DNA from: Elusimicrobia bacterium CG03_land_8_20_14_0_80_50_18
Lineage (GTDB): Bacteria; CG03
Assembly (NCBI GenBank): GCA_002780705.1
Contig: PEUP01000003.1
Span: forward strand, 1 to 21,476
Direction: 5' to 3'
DNA: 21,476 bases
Positions 6,211 through 13,258 of this stretch are shown one piece after another. Each line of letters starts with the position of its first letter. Position 1 is the first letter of the stretch. The position numbers and the translations under genes are program-made. Under the pieces are notes generated by a model, which did no database searches, was not told where the DNA came from, and saw only the letters and a list, made by a program, of their open reading frames with translations.

Positions 6211-7323
6211 TCACAGAGCTTTCTCAAAGAGACGGTATCGCTTGTAGGCTTTGCCGGAGAGCATATCCGCCGCGCGCATCATCATCACATTGTCCTCCAG
6301 CACCCATGAGAACTCGCATTCCTGATAGCCTTTACTTAGCGCCTCCTTAAGAGAGCGGAAATATAAAAGGCTCTCTATGCCCAGATGGTGATAACGCTTT
6401 TTTACGCCCATTGTGAGAACGCGGATACTTTTTATTTTTTTGAAATAATAAAAGAACCTGATCGCCTCAAGCGGTGTCAGGCGGCCCCTGATTTTTTTAA
6501 GCGCCTCGTTGATATCAGGCAGTGTCATTATGAAGCCCGCCGGATCACTGCCGTAAAAAGCTATCTGCAAAAGCCCGGGGTCCACAATGCTCTCGAGTTT
6601 GCCGGCCATATAAAAGATCTCGTCGTCGCTGAAAGGGACAAATCCCCAGTTTTTTTCCCATGCTGAATTGTATATGTCCATAATGATCTTCACCTCATTC
6701 TCAAGATCATCTTTGTTGATGGGCCTGACGCTGATGGAGGGATTTCTTTTCAGCACTCTCCCGGCGATGGCGCCGAGGCGTTTCGCGGGCACGCTTTCGG
6801 CATCCGTTACAAAAGCGATGAGGTCTTTGGCCTTGTAAAAGCCCGCGGATGAGATGAGGTCCGCGTAGTATCGGGGATTGTAGGGCATCATTATCTTCGG
6901 CGGTTCATCATATCCTTCCACAAGAAGGCCGCACTCGTCGTTTGTGGACGGATTCACCGGGCCTCTCGCAATTGTCATGCCGCGGGAACGGAGAAACGAA
7001 AGCGCCGCGTCAAAAAGAAGCCGCGAGGCGGCGGCATCTTCAACGCATTCAAAAAAACCGAAAAATCCGCATTTCTCGCCGTGAAAGCGGTTGTGATTAT
7101 TATTTATGACCGCGGCGATGCGGCCCCGCGTTTGTCCGTCCGGGGCTCTAACCGTAAAAAGCGCCCTTTCGGAGTGCTTCCAGAAAGGATTCTTTTCAGA
7201 AAACATCTCCCGCATTTCTGAGATGAGAGGCGGCACCCAGTCGGGATCTTTTTTGTATAAAGCGTACGGGAACTCTATGAAACGCTTTAAGTCAGCGGGC
7301 GTTTCAACCTGCGCCAGTTCCAT
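6211..7323 (-). CDS. GNAT-fold acyltransferase, YghO-type; candidate bacterial ceramide synthase (bCerS-like)
   Basis: A 370-residue acyl-CoA N-acyltransferase-superfamily protein. Family landmarks, numbered from the chosen start, are DLKRFIEFPYALYKKDPDWVPPL (11-33), NPFWKHSERALF (45-56), GRIAAVINNNHNRFH (67-81), CGFFGFFE (85-92), and the conserved run GPVNPSTNDECGLLVEGYD (121-139) with PP.I.MPYNPRYY after it. This protein type includes E. coli YghO and the Caulobacter ceramide synthase, which N-acylates the sphingoid base made during bacterial ceramide synthesis. It lies directly downstream of a serine palmitoyltransferase and near a CerR-like reductase, which supports that role over a generic acetyltransferase. 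The start at 7321-7323 fits the family N-terminus and overlaps spt by 37 nt. GTG at 7356 and ATG at 7338 are alternatives. The substrate is inferred. Confidence 0.75.
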   Translation of the reverse strand: MELAQVETPADLKRFIEFPYALYKKDPDWVPPLISEMREMFSEKNPFWKHSERALFTVRAPDGQTRGRIAAVINNNHNRFHGEKCGFFGFFECVEDAAASRLLFDAALSFLRSRGMTIARGPVNPSTNDECGLLVEGYDEPPKIMMPYNPRYYADLISSAGFYKAKDLIAFVTDAESVPAKRLGAIAGRVLKRNPSISVRPINKDDLENEVKIIMDIYNSAWEKNWGFVPFSDDEIFYMAGKLESIVDPGLLQIAFYGSDPAGFIMTLPDINEALKKIRGRLTPLEAIRFFYYFKKIKSIRVLTMGVKKRYHHLGIESLLYFRSLKEALSKGYQECEFSWVLEDNVMMMRAADMLSGKAYKRYRLFEKAL

Positions 7324-8588
7324 AGATTTTTCATCCATCTGTTCATAGCGTTCCACATTTTTGTCATCCGGCGGGCTTTATACGGCGCTTTTTCGCCGGG
7401 ACCTTTCCTGATTATGCCCAGCTCTTCGCCGGCTTCCTGAAAAGCCGCGCAGGCCTCTTCAACATGCCTTTTCGTGTGAGAAGCCATCATGCTCACCCTT
7501 ATGAGCGCGCGGCCCGGAGGCACGGCCGGCGACACCACGGGCGTGACGAAAACACCCTTGTCAAAAAGGCTTTTCCACATCCTGAAAGCGGTCATGTCAT
7601 CCCCTATGACAACGGGTATGATAGGCGTTGTCGTCAAGCCGGTGTCAAATCCTATTTTTTTAAGGCTGTCCCTCATGTATGCAGCGGTCCTAAGGAGCCT
7701 CGCTATTCTTTTTTTATCTTTTTTGACTATTTCAAGAGCTCGGATAACCGAAGCCACATTGGCCGGAGACGGAGCCGCGGAAAAAATCAGCGCCCGGGCG
7801 TGATGCTTTATGTAATGAATGACATCTTCATCGCCCGCTATGAAACCTCCGGTGGAGGCGAAAGATTTTGAGAATGTACCCATTATGAGATCCACCTCAC
7901 CGGTCAAACCGAAATGATCACAGGTGCCCCGTCCGGCGCGGCCGAGAACGCCCACGCCGTGAGCGTCGTCCACCATGAACCTGGCCCCGTACTTTTTCGC
8001 TATCGGTACCATCCTGTCCAGAGGGGCGACATCGCCTTCCATGGAAAAAACGCCGTCCACGATAACGAGTTTGCCCGCATCTTCGGGAAGGCTCTTGAGC
8101 ACATGTTCAAAATCCGCGAGATCGTTGTGTTTGAATCTCACGAGCGTGCCGGCCGACAGACGGCAGCCGTCAAGAATTGAGGCGTGATCAAATTTATCGG
8201 CTATGATGTAATCTTTTTTTCCCACTAGCGCCGAAATCACTCCGAGATTGACCTGCATGCCGGTGGTGAAAATGACAACCGCCGGTTTTCCCAGATATTC
8301 GGCGAGCTCTCTTTCCAGTTGCCTATGCATATCAAGCGTGCCGTTGAGAAAACGGCTTCCCACGCATCCCGTGCCGTATTTCTGAGTCGCCATAATGGCG
8401 GCGTTCTTCAGTCGCTGATCGGTCGCAAGACCCAGATAATTGTTGGAGCCCATCATAATCATCCTGCGGCCTTCGCATGTCACAACAGCGTTCTGTCCGG
8501 ATTCCACTGTGTGGAAATAAGGATACAGTCCCGCCTTCTGCACCTCGCGGGCTATGGTGAAATTTTTAACCTTATCAAAAAGTTCCAT
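7287..8588 (-). CDS. spt: Serine palmitoyltransferase-like PLP enzyme (alpha-oxoamine synthase family)
   Basis: A 433-residue PLP-dependent enzyme of the alpha-oxoamine synthase family, which joins an amino acid to an acyl thioester with loss of CO2. The expected residues are His135 in FDHASILDGC, Asp207 and His210 in VDDAHG, and the PLP lysine Lys241 in GTFSKSFAS. Their spacing (75 from His135 to His210, 31 from His210 to Lys241) equals that of Sphingomonas SPT His159, His234, Lys265. The GTFSKS lysine motif and the LPEDAGKLV..DGVFSMEGDVAPL block look like SPT and unlike biotin-pathway AONS or KBL. A basic tail of about 30 residues extends past the usual end and overlaps the next gene. It would catalyse serine plus acyl-CoA/ACP to 3-ketosphinganine. 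It has its own promoter and a good GGAGGA ribosome site 8 nt before the ATG. Confidence 0.82.
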   Translation of the reverse strand: MELFDKVKNFTIAREVQKAGLYPYFHTVESGQNAVVTCEGRRMIMMGSNNYLGLATDQRLKNAAIMATQKYGTGCVGSRFLNGTLDMHRQLERELAEYLGKPAVVIFTTGMQVNLGVISALVGKKDYIIADKFDHASILDGCRLSAGTLVRFKHNDLADFEHVLKSLPEDAGKLVIVDGVFSMEGDVAPLDRMVPIAKKYGARFMVDDAHGVGVLGRAGRGTCDHFGLTGEVDLIMGTFSKSFASTGGFIAGDEDVIHYIKHHARALIFSAAPSPANVASVIRALEIVKKDKKRIARLLRTAAYMRDSLKKIGFDTGLTTTPIIPVVIGDDMTAFRMWKSLFDKGVFVTPVVSPAVPPGRALIRVSMMASHTKRHVEEACAAFQEAGEELGIIRKGPGEKAPYKARRMTKMWNAMNRWMKNLWNWRRLKRPLT

Positions 8589-8631
8589 ATTATGTCTCCT
8601 CCGTCATTGTCCTGCCACAGCACCCGTGTAA

Positions 8632-8660
8632 ATTAAACAATAAACAAATTTTTTCGTCAA
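8632..8660 (-). promoter_or_regulatory. Sigma70-type promoter for the spt operon
   Basis: On the minus strand TTGACG (8655-8660) and TTTAAT (8632-8637) are separated by exactly 17 nt, each one mismatch from consensus. Transcription would start near 8625, leaving a leader of about 37 nt with GGAGGA before the spt ATG. The promoter lies just after the stop of the CerR-like gene, so spt and its downstream genes can be expressed apart from it. Confidence 0.65.
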
Positions 8661-8666
8661 GAATTA

Positions 8667-9614
8667 TCAAAGCCATCCGTTGTCCTCATACCATTTCAAT
8701 GTGAGGGCCGCGCCTCTTTTCAGACCATAGCTCGGATGAAAATCCAGTTCACCCAGCATACGCTCCGCGTTTACGATCCAGTGCCCCGCGAGGAGCTCTC
8801 TCACCTTCTGGGGATTGAGCAGAGCGGTTTTGCGGGTGAAAAAACCCAACAGTGCGCAGGCTTCGCCCGCTATTTTCAAAAAAGAAGAAGGCACGCGCAC
8901 CAGGCGGCATTTTTTGCCGGCGGATTCGGCGATGGCCTCGACAAAGCTCTCCTGCGTCTGCGCCTCGGGGTGCGCGAGGAAAAAAGTCTCGTTCACGCGC
9001 GGAGAGAAAAGCGCTTTTTCTATGCCCGCGCAGACATCTTTCACATTGATAAAATTCATATGCCTTTCGCCCGTCGGAATAAAGGCCAAGCCCCTTTTGA
9101 CCATTTTGAAAATGACGAAAAGATCTCTGTCGCCGGGGCCGTAAACGGCCGCCGGCCTCAGTATGATATACGGCAAACCGGATTCCCGTACCATCCGCTC
9201 GGCGATTGCTTTGCTTTTGCCGTAGTCCGACACGGGCCGGGGCTCATCGCCTTCCAGAGCAGGCTTGTCAAGCGCGGCGGGGCCTGACACCGCCTGAGAC
9301 GAAATAAATATGAATTTTTTCAGTGTTTTCAGTTTCTTGGCTTTTTCAAGAAGAGCCGCCGTGCCGGCCGTGTTCACCTCATAATACGCTTTTGACGAAG
9401 CACGCACGACAGCGGCGTTGTGAATTATGACATCGGCTTCGGGCAGTTCCGGAAGCTCTTCCCTTATATCGCCGTAAACAGGGAAAACGTTACCGTTTTT
9501 TATGCTCTCAAACTTCTCCCGGCTCCTGACAAGGCAGAACAACTCATGTTTTTGAAGATGAGAAACAAGATTTTTGCCTATGAAACCCGTAGCTCCCGTT
9601 AAAAATATTTTCAT
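8667..9614 (-). CDS. NAD(P)-dependent SDR epimerase/dehydratase, CerR-like (ceramide-pathway reductase)
   Basis: A 315-residue extended short-chain dehydrogenase/reductase. The nucleotide loop is TGATGFIG (6-13), an acidic GDI follows at 48-50, IHNAA is at 64-68, the active-site serines are SS at 105-106, and the catalytic pair is Tyr131/Lys135 in YGKSK. RPAAVYGPGDRD and the C-terminal WYEDNGWL are typical of the SDR subgroup that accompanies bacterial serine palmitoyltransferases (Caulobacter CerR). In that pathway the enzyme reduces the 3-keto group of the ceramide intermediate. The gene starts 41 nt after proB and lies 78 nt upstream of spt on the same strand. No ribosome site is obvious. 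Sugar-nucleotide epimerase or another dehydratase activity remains possible. The context favours sphingolipid metabolism. Confidence 0.75.
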   Translation of the reverse strand: MKIFLTGATGFIGKNLVSHLQKHELFCLVRSREKFESIKNGNVFPVYGDIREELPELPEADVIIHNAAVVRASSKAYYEVNTAGTAALLEKAKKLKTLKKFIFISSQAVSGPAALDKPALEGDEPRPVSDYGKSKAIAERMVRESGLPYIILRPAAVYGPGDRDLFVIFKMVKRGLAFIPTGERHMNFINVKDVCAGIEKALFSPRVNETFFLAHPEAQTQESFVEAIAESAGKKCRLVRVPSSFLKIAGEACALLGFFTRKTALLNPQKVRELLAGHWIVNAERMLGELDFHPSYGLKRGAALTLKWYEDNGWL

Positions 9615-9655
9615 TAGTTACAGATTACTGCCCGGACGGTATCCGTCAATAAATT

Positions 9656-10729
9656 TCATTCTTCTGTGAGAACGAGATTGTCTCTGTTTATCACTTCCGC
9701 GCAGGATGCGCGACCCAGCACTTTGCTGATTCCGCTGCTCTGGCAGCCCTGTATCTTCCTCACCTCGGAATCCGAATAATTCACAATACCCCGCGCGAAA
9801 ATTTTCGTTCCATGCGCGATGTTCACCGTGTCACCCTCGGCAAAAACCCCGTCGGTTCCGGTGATGCCTGCGGCGAGCAGGCTCCGGCCGTTTTTAACTA
9901 TGGCCTTATAGGCGCCCGCGTCAACGCTTATGGAAGAACAACAGGCGCTGGCAAAAGCTATCCATCTCTTGCGGTTCCTGATCTTAGCCGACGGCAGAAT
10001 CAGGGTGCCGGGGTTTTTCCCGTCAAAGAGAATCTTCCGGAGCACTCCGCGCTTTTTCCCCGAAGCTATCGTCAACCGGCAGCCGGAAAGCCCCGTTATC
10101 TTAGCGGCTAGGAGCTTGCTCCTCATGCCGCCTGTTCCGAATTCCGAGGCGCCGCCGGCGCTCTGTAAAACCGCCTCATCTATATTTTTCAGTTCGTCAA
10201 CAAGTTTGCCGTTCACATAAAGCCCGTCAACATTTGTGAGTATAACGAGATCGCGGGCATCTATGTGGCTTGCGGCAAGAGCCGACAGCCTGTCATTATC
10301 GCCGAATTTCAGTTCGTCAACGGTAACAGAATCATTCTCGTTTATCACTGGCACGATTCCCTCGTCCAGTATTTTCAGGAGCGCCCTCCTGAGATTCAGA
10401 TATTTTTTTCTGTCGGAAAAATCATCCGCCGAGCAGAGCACCTGCGCGGCGTTGAGACCTTTTTTGGAAAGAGCCTTCATCCACATGTCCATCAGAAGAG
10501 GCTGTCCGACAGAGGCCAGCATCTGGGCCCCGGAAATATCTTTAGGCCGTTTACGGCCCAGCTTTATCATCCCGCAGCCCACAGCGCCGGAAGAAACGAC
10601 AAGTATCCGGAAGCCGTTCTTTTGCAGGAATGCGATCTCCCCGGCGACAGCGCTGATGACAGATGCGCTGATACCGCCGTCAACGCTCAACAAACCCGTG
10701 CCCAGTTTCACAACAGCTCTTTTTAACAT
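9656..10729 (-). CDS. proB: Glutamate 5-kinase
   Basis: A 357-residue enzyme that phosphorylates glutamate in the first step of proline synthesis. The amino-acid-kinase domain (about 1-245) shows VVKLGTGLL (6-14), VVSSGAVGCGM (44-54), INENDSVTVDELKFGDNDRLSA (129-150) and a TNVDGLY motif. The GTGGMRSKL block that binds ATP follows. A C-terminal PUA domain covers about 265-345, giving the usual ProB layout. The ATG at 10727-10729 overlaps the end of obgE by 7 nt. The obgE-proB order is common in bacteria, but proA, its usual partner, is not next to it and is absent from the window. Feedback inhibition by proline is expected from the family. Confidence 0.96.
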   Translation of the reverse strand: MLKRAVVKLGTGLLSVDGGISASVISAVAGEIAFLQKNGFRILVVSSGAVGCGMIKLGRKRPKDISGAQMLASVGQPLLMDMWMKALSKKGLNAAQVLCSADDFSDRKKYLNLRRALLKILDEGIVPVINENDSVTVDELKFGDNDRLSALAASHIDARDLVILTNVDGLYVNGKLVDELKNIDEAVLQSAGGASEFGTGGMRSKLLAAKITGLSGCRLTIASGKKRGVLRKILFDGKNPGTLILPSAKIRNRKRWIAFASACCSSISVDAGAYKAIVKNGRSLLAAGITGTDGVFAEGDTVNIAHGTKIFARGIVNYSDSEVRKIQGCQSSGISKVLGRASCAEVINRDNLVLTEE

Positions 10730-11697
10730 AACACCTCTCTTATGTGCTCCACAAGGCCCTTGACCCCTGTCCCTTCGAGAGCCGAAATCCCGAAATGCTT
10801 TCCGCTGAAATCACTGTAAGCGAGCTCGGCACCGCAGGTGTCTATTTTGTTCAGGGCTATCACAAAAGGTTTTTCCAGAAGAAAAGGGTTATACTGCTTT
10901 ATCTCATCCAGTAGTATTTTAAAATCCGCGTAGGGATCCCCCGGTGAGCTGAAGCCCTGCACATCCAGTACGAAGAGAAGCACCTTGACCCTTTCAAGAT
11001 GAGCGAGAAATTCAAAGCCCAGGCCTTTGCCCGCGTGAGCCCCCTCTACGATTCCCGGAAGATCCGCAAAACTGATTTTGCCCGTAGGTGTCTCTAACAC
11101 GCCGAGATTGGGTTTCAGGGTGGTGAAAGGATAAGCCGCGACACGCGGCCGCGCGTTTGAAATACGGCCCAGAAGTGTGGACTTGCCGGCGTTAGGGAAA
11201 CCCACCAGGCCCACATCCGCTATAAGTTTGAACTTGAGCAGAAGATCCCAGCCCTCTCCGGGAGTGCCTTTTTCAAAACGGCGCGGCGTTTGGTTGACGG
11301 AGCTTTTGAAAAAATCATTTCCGCGTCCGCCCTTGCCGCCCCGGGCCGCGCAGACACTGTCGCCCTCAAAGACAAGATCGGCTATTATATCGCCGTCTCT
11401 GTAAACTTCAGTCCCGCATGGCACCCTGATCAGAAGCGTATCACCGTCCTTTCCCTGTTTTCTGTTACCTTCACCGCCCATGCCGTTCGCGGCTTTGTAA
11501 TAGGGCCGGAGTTTGAAATCGTAAAGTGTGACAAGATGAGGCGATGCCTCAAGTATGACGCTACCGCCATCGCCGCCGTTACCGCCGTCGGGCCCGCCCT
11601 TGGGTATGAATTTTTCTCTTCTGAATGAAACGCAGCCGCTTCCGCCGTCGCCGGCCTTAACCGTTATTTTAGCCCTGTCTGCGAAATGCGATTTCAA
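10723..11697 (-). CDS. obgE: Obg-family ribosome assembly GTPase
   Basis: A 324-residue GTPase acting in 50S subunit maturation. The glycine-rich Obg fold fills residues 1-158 with KAGDGGSGCVSFRREKF and GGPDGGNGGDGG. The G domain follows with G1 GFPNAGKS (166-173), the TTLKPNLG switch region, G3 DLPG (212-215), G4 NKID (283-286) and a SALEG G5. There is no C-terminal OCT domain, so this is the short form of the family. The conserved N-terminus places the start at TTG 11695-11697. No ATG or clear Shine-Dalgarno is available there, which suggests modest or coupled translation. It begins 9 nt after rpmA and ends overlapping proB. The position after L27 is the normal context for this gene. Confidence 0.96.
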   Translation of the reverse strand: MKSHFADRAKITVKAGDGGSGCVSFRREKFIPKGGPDGGNGGDGGSVILEASPHLVTLYDFKLRPYYKAANGMGGEGNRKQGKDGDTLLIRVPCGTEVYRDGDIIADLVFEGDSVCAARGGKGGRGNDFFKSSVNQTPRRFEKGTPGEGWDLLLKFKLIADVGLVGFPNAGKSTLLGRISNARPRVAAYPFTTLKPNLGVLETPTGKISFADLPGIVEGAHAGKGLGFEFLAHLERVKVLLFVLDVQGFSSPGDPYADFKILLDEIKQYNPFLLEKPFVIALNKIDTCGAELAYSDFSGKHFGISALEGTGVKGLVEHIREVLC

Positions 11698-11706
11698 AAG
11701 GCTGTT

Positions 11707-11952
11707 TTATTCCACTGAAACTATTTTTTGGCCGGCCCTGCTGTGGAATTTGACTGTGCCCGCGATTTTCGCGTAAATGCTGTCGTCACGGCCGATGCCT
11801 ACATTAAGACCCGGAACAACTCTTGTCCCGCGCTGGCGGACTATGATGCCGCCGCCTTTAACGGTCTGTCCGCTGGATATCTTGACACCGAGCCTGCGGC
11901 CTTCCGAATCTCTTCCGTTTGATGATGAGCCCTGTCCTTTTTTATGCGCCAT
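11707..11952 (-). CDS. rpmA: 50S ribosomal protein L27
   Basis: An 81-residue protein starting MAHKKGQGSSSNGRDS. It is a typical L27 with the short N-terminal tail that reaches the peptidyl-transferase centre. The core motifs GRRLGVK, QRGTR..PG.NVG.G.D and the length all fit. No N-terminal cleavable extension of the Firmicutes type is present. A strong GGAGG ribosome site precedes the ATG, and an extended -10 promoter lies 34 nt upstream of the start codon. Its normal partner rplU is separated from it by the transposase element, so its expression may depend on this local promoter. Confidence 0.97.
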   Translation of the reverse strand: MAHKKGQGSSSNGRDSEGRRLGVKISSGQTVKGGGIIVRQRGTRVVPGLNVGIGRDDSIYAKIAGTVKFHSRAGQKIVSVE

Positions 11953-11985
11953 TTTTATAGCCTCCGTTTACTTAATTTCCAAGTC

Positions 11986-11994
11986 ATTATAGCA
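11986..11994 (-). promoter_or_regulatory. Extended -10 promoter upstream of rpmA
   Basis: The minus strand reads TGCTATAAT, a perfect extended -10 element (TGn plus TATAAT). No good -35 is seen at 17 nt, which extended -10 promoters tolerate. The predicted start lies around 11979, giving a leader of about 26 nt that includes GGAGG before the rpmA ATG. Confidence 0.6.
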
Positions 11995-12016
11995 AAGAAA
12001 TCCTAATATAAAAAGG

Positions 12017-12045
12017 GGGACGTTCATTGACTTATTGACTAACTC
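12017..12045 (+). repeat. Left inverted repeat of the transposase element
   Basis: The plus strand reads GGGACGT, one variable base, then CATTGACTTATTGACTAACTC. The reverse complement is found at 12907-12935 with a single mismatch. It contains a TTGACT repeat and overlaps the 3' end of the transposase gene. Confidence 0.9.
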
Positions 12046-12883
12046 TCTCAACCGCCCTCACAACCGCCGACGGCGTACGATTAAAATAATCCGCTATCTC
12101 ACAAGGCCCGTATCCCTCATTATACAACTTAACAAACAATCCCTGCCTTTTAAGAGCAATATCGCCCTTGCGGCTCTTGCTTTTTAATTTACGCCTTAAT
12201 TCTTTATTACCGCCTATTATTTGATCTGCCCTTTCTTCCAATGTAACGATACCACGTCGTTCTTTCCGATATCTTTTCACTGATTTTCTGCGATGATCTT
12301 TTATACTTTCTTTAGTACCTATATACTGGCTGCTGGATTCAGGATATTCTATAGGATCCCCTATTATCTGCAAATACTTGTCCTCGCCGCTTTGACCTTC
12401 AAATCCGGGAACTCGTCTAAACCTATTAAGTCTATTTCCTGCATCCGAGCGGTAACACCTGTCTGTCGTCCAATAATATTTCTCAATATTCTTAACTATG
12501 TGCGCCCGGACCGGATTATTGTGAATATAATTGATTAACGCAATTAGATACTTCTCTGTAAGAACCATCTTTGACTTGTATCTACCCTGAAACAGATAGC
12601 CAACCCTTCTGTATTTTTTATTAAAATAGCGGCTATATTCACTCTGTACTTTATGAAATATTTTTCCAAGGGTATGTTCCTGACGGAAAATCAGCAAGTG
12701 AGCATGATTTGTCATCAAACAGTATGCCCCGACATAACCGTTATATCTATTCAATGCTGTATCAAGTATTTTTAAATACATTTTGTAATCGCTGTCGTCC
12801 AAAAAGAGTTTTTGACGGTTTATGCCTCTGGCGATTATGTGATACCAGTTGTTCTCAATATCTATACGCGCCACTCTTGCCAT
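12032..12883 (-). CDS. REP-associated tyrosine transposase (Y1/HUH family)
   Basis: A 283-residue transposase of the IS200-like REP-associated (RAYT) group. The Y1 domain starts with WYHIIARGINRQKLF (13-27). The HUH metal-binding motif is MTNHAHLLI, with His60 and His62. The tyrosine helix SEYSRYFNKKYRRVGYLFQGRYKS (81-104) offers Tyr83 or Tyr86 as the nucleophile, followed by NYIHNNPVRA. The last 30 or so residues form a helix-turn-helix (LYNEGYGPCEIADYFNRTPSAVVRAV) seen in long RAYT proteins. Such enzymes cut single-stranded DNA at flanking REP-like sequences and are often domesticated and single-copy. The gene looks intact. It is AT-rich compared with the ribosomal genes around it, which suggests acquisition. 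No strong ribosome site precedes the ATG. Confidence 0.92.
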   Translation of the reverse strand: MARVARIDIENNWYHIIARGINRQKLFLDDSDYKMYLKILDTALNRYNGYVGAYCLMTNHAHLLIFRQEHTLGKIFHKVQSEYSRYFNKKYRRVGYLFQGRYKSKMVLTEKYLIALINYIHNNPVRAHIVKNIEKYYWTTDRCYRSDAGNRLNRFRRVPGFEGQSGEDKYLQIIGDPIEYPESSSQYIGTKESIKDHRRKSVKRYRKERRGIVTLEERADQIIGGNKELRRKLKSKSRKGDIALKRQGLFVKLYNEGYGPCEIADYFNRTPSAVVRAVERVSQ

Positions 12884-12906
12884 GTTGAATGCTATGAATT
12901 ATTATG

Positions 12907-12935
12907 GAGTTAGTCAATAAGTCAATGCACGTCCC
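12907..12935 (-). repeat. Right inverted repeat of the transposase element
   Basis: The reverse complement of 12017-12045 with one mismatch. It lies between the rplU stop (12943) and the transposase start (12883), and may carry the -35 of the transposase promoter. Confidence 0.9.
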
Positions 12936-12942
12936 TATTTGG

Positions 12943-13257
12943 TCAGGCGGCTTTGATGTCTTTGATTTCGTAGACGAAGTACTGCTGGCGGTGGCCTATC
13001 TTGCGGCGGTAGCCTTTGCGGCGCTTTTTCTTGAATGAAATTACTTTCGGAGCTTTCTGGGCGCCGATGAATTTCAGTTCGACTTTGGCTCCGGACAGAG
13101 CGGGTTCGCCTATCAGGACTTTACCGCCCGTTTTCACCAGAAGCACCTTATCAATGCTCGTCAGCCCCTCGTTGTCGAGTTCAACCTTGTCGCCAACGCT
13201 AACAAAATACTGTTTGCCGCAACCCTCTATGACCGCGTAATCTTTTATATCGCTCAT
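12943..13257 (-). CDS. rplU: 50S ribosomal protein L21
   Basis: A 104-residue L21. YAVIEGCGKQYFVSVGDKVELD at the N-terminus matches the family pattern AVI.TGGKQY.V..GD, with Cys replacing the first Gly of GGKQY. The basic KKKRRKGYRRKIGHRQQYF segment near the C-terminus is the conserved rRNA-binding part. The ATG is one base after the rpoC stop, so the gene is certainly in the rpoBC transcript and probably coupled to it. This placement is unusual. L21 normally leads an rplU-rpmA-obgE operon, which here is continued beyond the inserted transposase element. Confidence 0.96.
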   Translation of the reverse strand: MSDIKDYAVIEGCGKQYFVSVGDKVELDNEGLTSIDKVLLVKTGGKVLIGEPALSGAKVELKFIGAQKAPKVISFKKKRRKGYRRKIGHRQQYFVYEIKDIKAA

Positions 13258-13258
13258 T

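Larger units (their letters stand above)
12017..12935 (-). mobile_element. REP-associated transposase element bounded by 29-nt inverted repeats
   Basis: The element consists of a Y1 transposase gene with inverted repeats at both ends (12017-12045 and 12907-12935), matching at 28 of 29 positions. The left repeat includes the last codons and stop of the transposase gene. The right repeat begins 7 nt after the rplU stop. No target duplication is visible, as expected for HUH single-strand transposition. The element is clearly more AT-rich than its surroundings. A possible promoter, TTGACT with 16-nt spacing to AATAAT, lies in and beside the right repeat and would read into the transposase. Confidence 0.75.

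Noticed and set aside
7287..8588. Calling the PLP enzyme BioF (AONS) or Kbl
   Set aside because: The lysine motif GTFSKS, the ASILDGC and LPEDAGKLV blocks, and the SDR and GNAT neighbours all favour serine palmitoyltransferase. No biotin or threonine-degradation genes are nearby.
9615..9655. A GACGG-ATA-CCGTC hairpin after proB as a terminator
   Set aside because: The stem is only 5 bp and no U run follows, so it is not a convincing intrinsic terminator.
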